Source: Panorpa germanica (lineage: Eukaryota > Arthropoda > Insecta > Mecoptera > Panorpidae). From it: a stretch of 64,000 bases of DNA. A program made the translations under genes and the position numbers. The stretch spans positions 22,702,759 through 22,766,758 of the forward strand of contig OY783204.1 of the NCBI GenBank assembly GCA_963678705.1, given 5' to 3'. This document shows, piece by piece, positions 1 to 12,394 of the stretch; within the stretch, counting starts at the first letter, position 1; every line of letters starts with the position of its first letter. The notes under the pieces are model-generated. The model was given only the letters and a program-made list of their open reading frames with translations, was not told the DNA's origin and searched no databases.

Positions 1-182
1 CATGTTAATTTTAAAAGAAGGTTTGAAGTTACCAAGATAAGTTAAGTTTTTGTTCTTACGTATTAATAATATAACGGACATTTAGGTATCGCATCTATTT
101 CAGTATTAACCTAGTAATGAAATTATCTGCAGGATTTCAAAGAAGTGAGAGGTAAGAGGTCGTGTCGTCACATCTAATCTAA

Positions 183-380
183 AGGGCCTATTTTGTAACT
201 GTTTACCGGACGTCTGTTAACTTCTGACGATTTCCAAAGGGCTATATTTTCTAAACTAAGCTATGGAAGTTTACACAAAACTATGGAAACTAAAATGGAT
301 CCCATACCTTGAAACTGGTTTAACTAACCTAATTTGTAACAGTGACAGACGTCATGTAAGCAGTTACAAAATAAGTTCCT
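183..380. mobile_element. MITE family L, full copy
   Basis: The two ends form an inverted repeat of about 35 bp. The left end reads GGGCCTATTTTGTAACTG and the right end, reverse-complemented, reads GGAACTTATTTTGTAACTG; both continue to a GACGTCTGT. No coding capacity is visible. The interior (CTGACGATTTCCAAAG and onward) is repeated near 6400. Class is not certain; GGGCC-type ends would suit PIF/Harbinger, but I see no clean target duplication. Confidence 0.65.
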
Positions 381-804
381 AAAATTGGACTTGTGAAGAA
401 AAGAAAGGATAAGACTAAAAAAATATATTTTCTTTAAAATATATGATGTCCGCAATGTGTAAGAAGAAGTGACAATGAAATGGGGCTTACAAAATCATGA
501 AATTTGTGTTATGTAATTTGTGCACAACCCCTAAGAAACAATAGTATTAAATGCGCAAAAATTTGGGCCCTTATTTAGTAACTTGTTTAAGATCCTCCGG
601 TAGTATTCGTGCTCTAAAGGGTCCCGAAGTTGTCGGTTTAAAATTAAATTGTTTTAGAAATAACAAATCAAAAATATGTATAATAGACATCAAATGATTT
701 TTATGTTGAAAAAATCTAATAACAATAATAATGTTCAAATATATTTTTAACAATTTGGTCACAGCAGCAAAGAAAACAATCCAAATTTAAAGTCAGTACA
801 GTAT
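381..804. other. AT-rich stretch with a lone TIR-like fragment
   Basis: Positions 565-590 (GGGCCCTTATTTAGTAAC) resemble the terminal repeat of family L, but no partner end is seen. The rest shows nothing recognisable. Confidence 0.35.
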
Positions 805-1054
805 AGCCCCATTCCCACTCATCGTGTTTAGTTTTAATTTAAGGTTTTAACCTTAAATGTCATTTTTAACTTATGAAATCATGCGCCATGCTTCAGTAAT
901 GTACTTTATTTTGTAATAATTACTATATTTATTTAATATAAATTATTGTATTTAATATAATTAATTTTATTTCTTTGTATTTCATAAGCTGACATTTATA
1001 TGATAGGTTTAAACCATAAATTAACACAAAAACTCGATGAGTGAAAATGGGGCT
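805..1054. mobile_element. MITE family C, copy 1
   Basis: Left end AGCCCCATTCCCACTCA and the right end (reverse complement AGCCCCATTTTCACTCA) are inverted repeats that continue inward through TTTAGTTTTAATTTAAGG to about 50 bp. TAT lies on both flanks (802-804 and 1055-1057), which would be a 3-bp target duplication. Copies at 13935-14163 and 4922-5110 confirm the boundaries. A 3-bp duplication points to PIF/Harbinger mobilisation; that is inference. Confidence 0.75.
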
Positions 1055-2699
1055 TATAAGTAATGCAACAGCATAAGATCCATGCAGACGTGATGGTGGT
1101 GCAGAACATACTGATGGATTGATCCCACCAGTTTCTGATTCTGTCGATCTTAATAAAAACATATAGTAACAAAACTGTAGTCTGTAATCACACTTGATGT
1201 TAGTAAATATATAAAAATAAAAACGAAGCAGATTTCGTAATCAAAATTTAACTCTCTTTTAGTTTTACTCACTATCACTGTTTTAAAATACAGTAATTAT
1301 TACAGCCTGCTTTTCTTAAATTATGAAACTATAAAAAGTAACCTACAAATTACTTTTGCAATTAGAAACGTACAACGACTCAACATATAATTAAACACTT
1401 ACTTATAGCAAGAAAAATAAAAGTATAAAAATTATGGGGCCGCCAAAAATCATAATGTGATAACAGATGCTTGCATACGAATAAATTCCCAAGAAACACC
1501 GCTCTTATCAAACAGAGTTCTTAGAGAGAAAGGTTTGCGTTCGACTCATGACATCTTCTCCTCACTGCATGTTGCTGTGTCAACTTACGAATTAAGAACA
1601 CGTAATATTTGCATTGTGTGTTCCATAGTTCGTTTCTTTGTTTAACAACTAAACAAGTGTTATCTAGAACAGAAGATATTTTTGTAATATATTTAGTTTA
1701 CTTGCACAACAAACATTTACATTTTCTCCCGATTTGATTATGCAATCTTTTTAAAAATTACGTATTTAAACATATTTTAATAATACACGAAGTCGAGAGC
1801 GTTGAAATATAGTACCATGTTTTAAAGTTCCATATCTGTTGAAATACATGCTTAAAAAAGAAAATCTTTACCTAATGATTTTCATAAAATGGTTTGCTTG
1901 CAATGATCTTTACTTTGCCCTCGTATCAAATTCGATTGTATCTAGTGTATCACATTTAACTCTGTCAGAGAAACTAAATATTCTAAGAGAAATTGTGCTT
2001 CATTTGCTTATCTTCTGCATATCTAAATGTTTGAACTAAAGCCCGCCGTCTGTTTTTAAGACGGCACACAAGTTAATATTGTTTTTACATGAAAGAATAA
2101 GTTTTAATAAATAATATTTTAAATATAATTTGAGATTTTAATATGAATGTACCTCTTCCAAACACATACAGACTTGTAAGCAAGTAAATCTCTCTAGCTC
2201 GATGCTAAAAGGGCTATGTCATTTTTTATCTTTGAAATATTAAATCAACATAACTCTTTCAAATAAGACTAACAGTCAGGTTAGTGCACTACGAATATAA
2301 GATAGCAAAAGCGGTTAGTCCCACTTGAATTTGTTTTGTAGACACACAATCAAATAACATCAATACGTATATGTACAATGTACATACACATCCATAGTAT
2401 TACAGAAATAAACGTGACAACCATGCTGAGTGTTACTGTATATCTTGTTTGCATTCGGTTCCGGACATAACCAAATTCCCGCGCTTATTTCATAGCAATA
2501 AAGAAGCGCTGTTGCCACATCACTACTACTGTTCGATACATCTCCTGAGTTATTTGAAAAATACACATTTTAAATAACAATATCTCGATAACGACGTAGT
2601 CAATCATTTTCATATTTTTATGAGGTCTTCGACTACGATTTTTATAACATATCAAATTTTCATTACAAAGAACATATCACACAATAAGTTGGTAGGAAG
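1055..2699. other. No gene or repeat recognised
   Basis: AT-rich. The only structure seen is a 7-bp stem at 2045-2065 (GCCGTCT, 7-nt loop, AGACGGC). The 60-70 codon open frames are what chance gives. Confidence 0.4.
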
Positions 2700-2965
2700 A
2701 CATATAGATGGGACCAGCATTGCTTCTTAATGGGGAAAGAATACTATTCGAGCAAAGTAATGGCTTGAGAAGTGTTATTTAGACGTGGAATTCAAAAATA
2801 ATGCACGAAATTAGGATTTTTTCATTGTTTTGAAAGTAGCGTCACTAAATTCACTGCAACTCGTAAACTAATAGTTGAAATGTCATGAAATTTAAGCACG
2901 TATCGTTTAAAGAATGGTATTACCTAAATATCATATGGATTTGTCATAGTGGTACCATCTATAAC
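2700..2965 (+). mobile_element. Dispersed repeat family F, copy 1
   Basis: Matches 44275-44520 over most of its length, including CACTGCAACTCGTAAACTAAT and ATGGATTTGTCATAG. The right half also matches 9755-9840 on the other strand. The left 70 bp or so (GCAAAGTAATGGCTTGAGAAG) is in inverted orientation compared with the 44-kb copy. Diverged and non-coding; class unknown. Confidence 0.6.
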
Positions 2966-3785
2966 AAAATTAAACACAATCCTTAATTTGCAAATTTGGG
3001 TCAACAACTCTAATCTGGTTCGCAGATGATCATCCTGTCGATAATCATAATTAAACTGAACAAACATTTGTTACTATTTAAATAAACATCAGTAGTTTCA
3101 TTGGAATCAATGAGTTTAATAGAATGTAAATCACAGAGGATGGGTGCGACCAGTAATTGCTATAGAACACATACAAGTCCACACAATACCAATACCAATC
3201 TATCAAAACGAATGAATGGATCGTCAAGTTGTTTGTATTGGAAACGATTGAACAGATTGTATGATCGGTTCGACCTTGAGATTTGTGATCGGATCATCGA
3301 ATACCTTTCCCATTGCACATCTGTTTCCATCGCGCGTTATATAATTTAATTACGTTTCATAATATTGTGATACAAATTTAATTTTCTACTCACCATGATT
3401 CTCGCCTTACGATTGTTAAACTCATGGCTTTGGCTTACTTTGTGGAAACAGAAATAAGTGCAAATACGTTGTATGATATGCGAAATGCTTTATATTCAAC
3501 AAATTTACGTTGTAGTAATGTATTTGTTATGTTATTTGTAAGAACCGTACTGATTTGAATCTGATCCACTTTTAGTGTTAATAAAAATGTTTTTCTTTAC
3601 TGATATGGGTAAAAGATGATTGTTAATAGCTGTTGAAAGGTTATTGATTAGAAACTTAATCAACATCTTATTTTTTTAGATTGTTACATATGTATGACGA
3701 ATTTTAAGCGTGACTTACATGACTCTACACTCTGTTTATGTCAAACTTAACAATTTAGGAAAGAATGTCAAATTCAAATAGAGTA
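2966..3785. other. No gene or repeat recognised
   Basis: An 82-codon open frame at 3101-3349 begins at TTG-like context, has no family signature and no splice context, so it is not called. Confidence 0.35.
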
Positions 3786-4227
3786 AGGCTCTCCGCACAC
3801 GGGATGAGGAACTGTGTTGTTAGTGAGAGAACGAACGTGTATACGAGTGAGAGAACGCACAAGGCACGAATGAAACTAAACTGGTAGTATAGCTGTGTTC
3901 CGTGACTCTATAGAATGTTTAACAATAGCATAATAGGGGATATTATTGTGTTATATTTGTTTGTATGTAAATACTTTTCAATAGTATTCGTGCACATCTC
4001 TGTTCATGATGTCATCATCAAAAGCATGCAAACAACCATGCCCTACGACCGAGAAATAGACTCGCGACAAACGTACTCAAAACCAGTTTAGTTACATTCG
4101 TGCCGTGTGTTTTATCTCACTCGTAAACACGTTCGTTCTTTTATTAACAACACAGTTGTAATTAAATTCGGTTCGGGCAGATTCGGGGCTAAGGTTTGCA
4201 ACCAGTCACGTCGTGTGCGGAGGGCCT
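3786..4227. mobile_element. 442-bp MITE with GCTCTCCGCACACG-type ends
   Basis: Left end AGGCTCTCCGCACACG pairs with the right end (reverse complement AGGCCCTCCGCACACG). Inner parts are also inverted: AGAACGAACGTG, ACGAGTGAGA and GGCACGAATG occur in both arms, and both arms end near AACTAAACTGG. No open frame. Flanks are similar (taGAGTA and AAGAG) but not a clean duplication. An hAT-like end is nested inside (3950-4002). Confidence 0.7.
3950..4002 (-). mobile_element. hAT-type terminal fragment nested in the MITE
   Basis: Reverse complement begins CAGAGATGTGCACGAATAC and continues with AAAAGTATTTACATAC, closely matching the right end of the hAT element at 25099-25537. Its other end is not identifiable. 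Confidence 0.5.
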
Positions 4228-4921
4228 AAGAGCTATCGCATGCCGGTATATATGGAATAAGAACTGTCGCACTATGCAAGCGTATTTAAGCGAATTCAGA
4301 CGTAAATCGCCAACACCTGTGTCACAATACATACATACCACGTACCGATACGACAGTACGCCAAGTCAAACTTGTGTACTGTAGGGTGTATTGGAGTTGT
4401 TTTGTACTCAAATAAATTATCATAGGGGCAAACATTTACTTTCATTTTTATCAATACACCACTGTTTCCAGTCTGAGGCTTCTGGTTGCATTTACAAGGT
4501 AGGGATAAGTTTAGCTTTGTTGCATGTATTCGCTTGATTAAATAAAATTCGCTGATTGAAATTCGGTTCTAATATAAGAGGTACTTAACGCCCCTATTCG
4601 GACGGCTTTGTCGCTTGCAGTGAGCGACAGGCTTAAGTTCTATATAATAATATTTCGCTCCTACTCGTCCAGCCATTAATTGATAAAACAGTAAGGTACT
4701 AAGTATACCAAATTGAATAATTAATTTCCTAAACCTTTTAGCATCACGGGCACGGTTATAAAACTATTAATAATTTTATAGCGATTATTGTTTAAGTAAC
4801 ACAAAAAACCATTAAACAAAGATTCGGATCAAAATAAACCTGAACAAATTGGTTTAAGAGTTTTCTTATACTCACACCAGAGTCCATTATACGTCTATAT
4901 CACACTTATGTCTACATTTAA
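4228..4921. other. No gene recognised
   Basis: Contains a short GC-richer stretch at 4590-4680 with GTCGCTTGCAGTGAGCGACA, a near-palindrome. Nothing else recognisable. Confidence 0.35.
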
Positions 4922-5110
4922 AGCCCAATTCTCATGTACTGTTTCAATTATAATTTTAGGTTTTAACCTTAAATTGTATGTTTTAGGCACAGATGAATAT
5001 GCAATTCTTGCAATGTTTTGATATTTATTTTCAATGTGCTTAATATGCTTGCGTCTTTTGACAGTAATATACTTTATTTGATATTAATTATGATCAATAT
5101 CTTCATTTAT
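4922..5110 (+). mobile_element. MITE family C, degenerate partial copy
   Basis: Starts AGCCCAATTCTCATGTAC and continues TTTTAGGTTTTAACCTTAAAT, matching the left arm of 805-1054. The interior has ACAGTAATATACTTTATTTG, as in copy 1. The right terminal repeat is missing. The preceding TAA would suit a 3-bp target. Confidence 0.55.
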
Positions 5111-5241
5111 AAGTGAAAAAATGTAATATATGTTACCTAAAATACAACGTTTTGTAACATAATTTTCTGCTCTTTGAAAAGCCCTATCTTTTTACCCGAT
5201 AACATAATCAAAGAACATCTTAGGAAGTTCTTTTTATGGTT

Positions 5242-5447
5242 CAAGTTACGAGAGTTCGGCGGCGACTCATATTTAAAACAAGTTGTGGGGTATAAACTGC
5301 TGATATAACTAAAAAGCATTGACTCACTTATTTTTCTATAATGTATATAGAAATGAATAAGATAAAATTCATTATCGAATTATAAATTTATACCGCTCTT
5401 ATAACCTCTTTTAAGTATAAGTCACCGCCGATCTATCGTGATTTTGA
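5242..5447. mobile_element. MITE family D, copy 1
   Basis: Imperfect palindrome of about 206 bp. The left arm holds GAGAGTTCGGCGGCGACTCA and the right arm the inverted TAAGTCACCGCCGATCTATC. The interior has CTATAATGTATATAGAAATG. The reverse complement of 60157-60360 is the same element. Open frames here are by chance. Confidence 0.65.
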
Positions 5448-6397
5448 CTATAAAAATGAAATGGTAATAAAGTATCCTTTTAGATTAAATATTAATAGAT
5501 TTCAATTAAATCAATCATTAATTTATGTTAGGTAAATATTTTTAGTATTTCTGTATTCGTCACAAGAAAAACCGTAATTTATTTATGACAGATTGTAGGT
5601 TATTTAACTTGGTCGATAAGAAACACCCTACGCTACCCATGTGGCTTCATTTTGGTCACTTTAGAATCCATCCCCCATATACCAAAATTATTTGGTATGA
5701 AATGAACAACATTTTTTATAATTATAAACATTTTGAGCCAATTATTAGGAAAATATATTTTTTACAGCCAAAAAATCTTTTTCTCCTTGAGATTCCTTCA
5801 ATGCATAAATGAAAAAATTCTGTAGCTTGACTCTAGCTCCCCTGCCCTCACGCAGTCCTGCATAGCAGCTTTCTACCTAATCCCTCTCCCTCTTGACCAA
5901 ACGACGTTGTCTTTGTACGCCTTATCAAGTTTTAAGTTTTAGTTTTACAAAATTTGAAGTTTACATATTTATAAAACAAAAACATAAAACTAAATCTAGA
6001 AATAAAACTAAAATAGATGCAGGAAACGATTACGTATATTGCCTTAAAATGAAAACTAAAACAAAAACAGTAGGTGTGAATGATACCTTATCCGTTAGGT
6101 GAAGTGTGCAAGTATAATAAGTGTATCAATTTTCAATTTGATAAACACAAGTGTATAAATTTAATCATAAACGATTTGATAAGAGTAAATAGGCAACGTT
6201 ACATAGTACTAGAACTTTCTTTGTGATGGAAATGATATATCAAGGATATGAGGAAAGGGGGAGAGAGTGAGAGGGAAAGGTAAGCTTCTATTAAAAGCAT
6301 TATAATGTTTATTTACTTTTATAAACAATTTTAAATAAGTTCCATTTATTAAAATATTGTAAAATAATGATTTGTTTTGGGCATACAAAGAGAGAAA
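5448..6397. other. No gene or repeat recognised
   Basis: Pyrimidine-richer patch at 5833-5893 and several AAACTAAA/TTTAGTTT blocks at 5930-6070. No coding signature in either strand. Confidence 0.35.
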
Positions 6398-6550
6398 TTC
6401 TGACGATTTTTCAAAGACAAACATTTCCTAAATTGAGCTATGTAATTTTACCCAAAACTATAAGCTGACCTTAAATAAAGAGTAAAATAATTGCCATAAC
6501 TTAGAGCGGGGATAAATAGCCTAATAAACAGTTACAAAATAGGTGCCTTA
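6398..6550 (+). mobile_element. MITE family L, partial copy
   Basis: CTGACGATTTTTCAAAG and GAGCTATGTAATTTTACCC match the interior of 183-380. The right end is ACAGTTACAAAATAGGTGCC, the same terminal repeat. The left terminus is not clear. Confidence 0.55.
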
Positions 6551-7197
6551 GATTTATCTAAATGGTAAATGCAACTGAGATGTTACTAAACAAATCAATT
6601 TACTATATACATAATTAAATAAAAAAAAACTAAAAATTAAATAATAATAACAACAAAAAATCGAAACGATAACGAAATGAAATTAGAGTAAAAGTGATGT
6701 AAACACTTGACAATTTTTTGGTAGAATTTTGTTTAGTTTTTAATACGACTTTGATTAGATAACAGAAATGGTGCAATTATGAGTATTTTATAAAGATAAG
6801 GAGGAGATTACATTATGAATTATATTACGTTTATTTATATATAAATTACGCTATCAAAGATACAAAATGATAACTATGTTGCAATTATGCTTCATTCCAT
6901 TTTGTTACAGTGAACTAGATTTCTTATCGCGTTATCAATTACTGGATTTTATTACTTTTTCTTTCTGAGGACGGAATCAAAAGATTCCATTCGAGATTCT
7001 ATATAAGACATCAAGTGATATTTAGATTTCTTTATTTGTATAAACATTTTATTTGCGTTTCCATATTATTGTTATGGATCTGGATAAAAATTTGCACATT
7101 ATTCTACATCTACAGACCAGGAGACTTTCTTTTAGGTCTCATAGAAATATTTCTCTACGCATTCGACTCTATAATCAATTTTTCTAAATCTCGTACG
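6551..7197. other. No gene or repeat recognised
   Basis: AT-rich with A-tract runs around 6618-6660. Nothing supported. Confidence 0.35.
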
Positions 7198-7262
7198 AAT
7201 CTTATACGATTCTGATATGAATCTTATACGATTCTGATACGAATCTTACTCGATTCTAATTA
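7198..7262. repeat. 22-bp tandem repeat, about 3 copies
   Basis: Unit GAATCTTATACGATTCTGAT plus a dinucleotide is repeated at 7198, 7220 and 7242, the last copy diverged. Each unit is itself a near-palindrome around GAATC...GATTC. Confidence 0.7.
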
Positions 7263-7877
7263 ATTCTAGATAAGATTCTATTGTTTGTAGAGGGTACCCT
7301 ACCTTTTTTTAAATTAGTTTTTTCACACGTTAATAAGACAAACATTAACGTAAAATTCGCAGTATGTAGGAGTAGGGGTAGTTTTTGGTCATTACTGGTT
7401 TAGTTACGAGGAGACGCAGATTAGACACTTGCCACAGGTGCTTAATATTCTGGCAATTTGAGTCACTGAAGCACCAACTTCAATTCAGAAAGAGAGTTAG
7501 AAATTCGTACTAAAATAATCAAGATAAATTCGATATTGTTAAAATTATCAGCTGCTTCATTTAAAAACTCTATCCTCTGAAGTAGTACTTTCAAAAGCAG
7601 TTCATTATTTTGCTGTAAGTCAAGATAAGACGGGCAAATATTAAACCTTAATATAATATTAAACTATTTCTTTTTAATGTGTTTCATTTGCTAACCGAAA
7701 AGTCATTGCATCTTTTAAAAAACATTGTAGAATAAAAATTGGTACCTTGAATTCTATTCTTTATTATTTGACTATTTGGTTTTGATAACAACTTCGCTAA
7801 AATATGCTATTTCATAGGTTCAACATTAAAAATCTCTAAGGGTATTAAAGCCATGTAAATTAAATCTACTGGCGATG
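7263..7877. other. No gene or repeat recognised
   Basis: Plain AT-rich sequence; nothing stands out on either strand. Confidence 0.35.
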
Positions 7878-7990
7878 GTGAATTTTGTGTTATTATTTTC
7901 TATATACATTATAAAAAATGAGTGCCTCGTAGATTTATATGGCACAACTAGTTTTAAGCATAAGTCATGGGCGATCTCTCATAATTTGAG
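7878..7990. mobile_element. MITE family D, partial copy
   Basis: TTCTATATACATTATAAAA, then GGCACAACTAGTTTTAAGCA, then GGGCGATCTCTCATAATTTG align with the right half of the copy at 60157-60360. The left arm is missing or too diverged. Confidence 0.5.
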
Positions 7991-9654
7991 CTATATATAC
8001 AAAGTATTTAATTTTGAGTATAGAAAAAATAATTATCTAAAATTAAATCATCAAAAGTAATGTAAGATATCATCCGGATTTATTTACAAAAAAAGATGAA
8101 ATGATTACCTTCACCATAATTCTGTTATCATTATTATCTTTAATTTATTTACACAATGCTACTACGCGTAAAAACTTGTGAAAGTGTTTTTTTCTTTGAT
8201 ATCTTCAACTGATAAAAAGCAGTAGCTTCAAAAACCAAATCTGTTCTGTAGATTGGTGAATTGCGTTTTAAGAAATTAGGGAAAATTACACTTAAAAATA
8301 TTTTGGAAATAAAATAGTTAAAAATATACTAGTAATATGAATTGATTATAACCAATGGAATCGAAAGCAATGGCTTGACAAGTGGTCTATTTTCAAAACA
8401 AATAAAAATAAGTTTAGATATAAGAGAATAATTGTATTTCCAATAGCAACAATAGCAACTAATATATATTTTGAAATAAGAATGATACCTACGTTATCAA
8501 GTTAAGTTATAAAGAAGTGGTTTTCTTGGGATATCCTAAGCACAAAGTTATCAGTAGCGTGCGTTAGGTGTTAGACAAGGGTTTCTACAACAAAGGCAAA
8601 ATTGTAATTTACTTAAAAAACACTTTTATTATACATATACTCGTACATATGCATCCGCTGTATTATTGACTGGTTGACCATGAATTAATAATTCGACTTC
8701 TGTTCATTTTTTTACTTTGTGGTAACATTCAGACGGAACATGTTACGATTGCTTACAATTAAATACTTTTAAATGTGTTATCTCTCTTACTCCCACTTTA
8801 TTACTACAAAGGAATTTCTCAGAAAATTGAATTTCATCATTTTTAATTAAGTTTCCTTATTAAGATTACAGTTTTCAACTACAATAATATTTAACTGCTA
8901 CATATCTTTCTAAAAAAAATGTCAAAGAATTGCGGCTTTACATTGTCAGAAGAAATAATTAAAAGTAATATGTTGTTTTTTTAGTTTTATTAACTTTTGT
9001 AGAAAGATTCTGCTTAAAGATCTTGTACTTTCATATTTATTTACATATAAATGACACCACAGTGGTGACTCGGATGCCGTGTTTACGAGTTCGTTTAGCA
9101 GATCTGAACCAGTTCCAAATCTTTTCGGAGTCGTTGATTGATATCTAAGTTACAATCAAAACTCTATTTTTGCAATGAAAGAGTTTGCTCACAATTCAGT
9201 GGTTCAATGAAAATGTCACTCTTATGTACTGTAAAAGGCAAAACCCCTTCACCTTGCATTCAAACGACGAAAAACTTGCTGCAAAATACAGTTGACTTCT
9301 TATATTGTTGTCTAAATTGTAAAGCGGTAGAATTGAAATAAAAGAGTGACTGAAATCTCACCTAGTGAGTAATTTGACCAAATTGTTTACTGTGTTATTA
9401 AGTAGGCTTTGATACCATAAATGAAATTTCACATTTTATTTGTATATTATGTATGCATGCATATGCTTACATTTAATTTAGGTTAATGCATTGTTTTAGA
9501 CGTGTATATTAATATTTGTTTCTTGTTACAGGTCCTTATTCGTAAATCACTAGCAACTAAATTAAGGTAAAATTATACTTTTCTATATTACTAACAATAG
9601 TGTAATGGCCGTTAGATTTTCAAACACAAAAAATCAGAAATAATTAGATATATC
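7991..9654. other. No gene recognised
   Basis: Includes a splice-like 35-bp segment at 9532-9566 (acceptor TTCTTGTTACAG, donor AG|GTAAAA). It is too short to trust. No protein similarity seen. Confidence 0.35.
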
Positions 9655-9850
9655 TTCTTCTTTATATATAAATATTCAGCCTCCGTATGTTTGTGCTCGC
9701 AAAACTCGAGAAGTCAATTGACTTTAACCTTAAATACACGCGTGTTTTTAGTACCAACCTTCAAACGATATGTATCAAAATTTCATGACATTACATTTCA
9801 CCATTAGTTTACAACTTGCAGTGGTTTTAGTGACGCTACTTTTGTAATAT
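9655..9850 (-). mobile_element. Dispersed repeat family F, copy 2
   Basis: ACCTTCAAACGATATGTATC, TTAGTTTACAACTTGCAGTG and GTGACGCTACTTTTGT are the reverse complement of the right half of the 2700 and 44275 copies. The upstream part (GTATGTTTGTGCTCGCAAAA) recurs at 58107-58135. Class unknown. Confidence 0.55.
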
Positions 9851-10622
9851 TCACACCAAGAAAAAGATCAGAATTCCTTTTTAATAGGAAAAAATATCGC
9901 AGCTTTATATTATAATTATCACTATCCAAAATGTCTTCCTCATTGCTAAGGAAAGCTTTGTATTTATAAAGGAATTTAAAAAGTTTTCTTATCTTTTAAA
10001 AAAGAATGTGATTAAAAAATTGTAATACATGGTCAAAACTTATTTTATCGCGTTCCAAACGATAATTGTTCGCTGAGTGAAGGGTAATAAATAAAGGAAA
10101 CGATAATTTTAGAAATATAACAGTTTTCGAAAATGTATTATTAATATTTTTAAATTTACATTTGACTGTACACCTTAGTTTATTAAGTACAGTACACTAA
10201 GATCCTTTATTACTAAATCATACGACATATTAAATTATATGTGGAAAAAGTGCAAGTAAAAGTAAATTACATTTTTACAAAATAGTAACACCACATTAAG
10301 CAGTCTTAAAAACAGTTAGGCTACAACCTAACTTTTCTTTGTAAAACATATAGTTGAATGTGGACAGACGCACTGCGGAAGTAATTCCGCAAAATAAAAA
10401 AAATATGTCGGCGCATCTCTTTAAAAGCAGTATGTAGATGTCACTACATCTCTTTGAACATGCATTAAGAAGACAAGATATGTAAATACAACAGTATAAA
10501 ACCAGTTCTTGGCCGAGTCAAATATTGCATATAAAATGAGAAGACACCGCGCTGAATTTATCCGCAGTGTGTGCTAGATAAGTGTTAGTATACAGAATTA
10601 AAACAGCGCGCAATTATTCCTC
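9851..10622. other. No gene recognised; short hairpin
   Basis: Perfect 6-bp stem at 10375-10390 (GCGGAA GTAA TTCCGC). Positions 10616-10622 (ATTCCTC) serve as the left target duplication of the LINE that follows. Confidence 0.4.
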
Positions 10623-11230
10623 TATACCTTAGACAGAAGGCTTACTTGAAAAAAGCACATATTTACAAAAAGAAAGCAACTAGGCCTACCACTGCGGAAG
10701 ATGAACTGGCTGGTAGGACGTAAGTCACAACTGAGCACTGAAAACAAACTCCTGCTCTACAAATCCATACTTAAACCGGTATGGTCATATGGTATCCAAC
10801 TATGGGGTACTACATCTACTTCTAATATTGAAATAATCCAAAGATTTCAGTCCAAAATGCTAAGGATTGTCACGAATGCCTAAGTTAGTTTGTACCTAAT
10901 AACATAATACATCGGGATCTGAATATACCCACAGTTAATGAAGAAATAGTGCTTAGAACCAAAGTATACAAAGAGAGAATAGTTGAACATCCAAACAATT
11001 TGGCCAGCTGTCTAATGTCCAATAATTCGGTAGTACGCAGACTAAAAAAGAAAGAACCTCAAGACCTATTAGCCAACTAAACAGAATCCAGGATCTATTA
11101 AAATTAAGGGATGAGTTGATGGGCACACTCCGCACAAGACACTTTATTTAGATACCTATCATTCAATGTCGTCTAAGCAGGAGAGATTGTAATAATCTAT
11201 AGTAATCAAATAAAAAAAAAATAAAAAATA
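10623..11230 (+). mobile_element. 5'-truncated Jockey-clade LINE, end of ORF2
   Basis: Remnant of the last part of a non-LTR retrotransposon ORF2 (reverse transcriptase protein, region after the catalytic fingers-palm). Translation from 10632 gives LDRRLT, then a stop, then KKHIFTKRKQLGLPLRKMNW, then WSYGIQLWGTTSTSNIEIIQ, a typical Jockey signature. After a frameshift near 10880 it continues NNIIHRDLNIPTVNEEI and ends LKKKEPQDLLAN at the stop 11078-11080. A 3' UTR of about 125 bp ends in an A-rich tail (11206-11230). ATTCCTC at 10616-10622 and 11231-11237 looks like the target-site duplication. Cannot move on its own: 5' truncated, with a stop and a frameshift. I am sure of the family, less so of the exact 5' boundary. 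Confidence 0.9.
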
Positions 11231-11273
11231 ATTCCTCAATTTTGAAAACCAAACAACTTTTTGTTACTTAAAG

Positions 11274-11330
11274 CAGGGATCTCCAAACATTTCTAGTTCA
11301 CGTGTCGCATGCATTTGGACCGACTTGAAA
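11274..11330 (+). mobile_element. hAT-like terminal fragment
   Basis: CAGGGATCTCCAAACATTTC resembles hAT terminal repeats of the CAGGGGTCTCCAAAC type. No matching right end or 8-bp duplication was found, so this is a tentative call. Confidence 0.3.
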
Positions 11331-12394
11331 AAAATTAATAATGTAATTGTTCAATTAATTAAATTACATTACAAATTATTTCTACATTAAATTTAAAAAA
11401 TTATTTTATCCACGATTACATTTTAGATAATAAACTTTATAAATTATGAGACAGCTACACCAAAGACATCTTTTATCATTTTAGTGAACTAATATAGTTG
11501 TTTCTGTTGACATAACCTAACTTCACTATTATGCAACAACTTCACGTTGTAATAACATAACCTAAAACTCTGTTGAGATACTTTTATACATCCAAATAAA
11601 CTATGAAATAATAATAGGTGATTAAATGTACCTATTAACTTCAATGGCCCCATTTAATCTAGTTCAGTATACAAAGCGATGGACCAGTGAAGCAGCCATC
11701 TGTTGTTCTCGACGTTTCGCGTCCGAATCCCCATTATATCGCAACGCATCGGTGAAATTGTGACAGCTGACCACTGAGGTAACACCGACGACCGACGACG
11801 TTAACTTGACAGCGGCCAGCGACGGCAGCTATGATGTCACCATCATTATTTTCGTCCGTTACGCTGTTTTGATGCATTTTGTGTATTTATTTGCATACAG
11901 ATATATGCACATGCGAATTAAATGTGCTAAATTCACCAATAGACCAACTAACATCATTTTGCGTTCTATCATTTTGACTTTGAATTCGTTTTGTTTTTTT
12001 TTTTTATTTTATTATTTATGTATTCAAGAATGTAACAGTAGTATGCTAATTTGTTGGCTATTAAAAAGTGTTCTAACAATGACTTAAGAAGATATTTTAT
12101 TGAATGACGTAGTATGCCATTTCTTATAATAAAATGGTCACAGTTTCGTTCTGTAAGAAGGAAAAGTAAAACAAAAAATTGCATATAGAGGTTTTGAAAG
12201 ACCCTCCATACTACAGATACTTTTTTACAAACAGATACATACTCTTTTATAAAGAATTTTGTGTTTTTTATTATTTTATTACTTATATTTCAACAGCTAA
12301 AGTATTGTAAAATTTATGTGCAATATTTTGTAATTGAAAAATTTAAGGAAGATCAGTGAAAAAGCTAAAGTCAAAATAAAAAATAATTTTGTCT
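11331..12394. other. No gene recognised; GC-richer patch at 11660-11860
   Basis: The patch contains CGACGACCGACGACG and many CpGs, unlike its AT-rich surroundings. The overlapping 93-codon frame at 11806-12087 opens without ATG and runs into low-complexity T tracts, so it is not called as a gene. Confidence 0.3.

Noticed and set aside
9532..9566. 35-bp microexon between acceptor TTCTTGTTACAG and donor GTAAAA
   Set aside because: Splice-like matches this short are expected by chance in tens of kilobases of AT-rich DNA, and no partner exons are visible.
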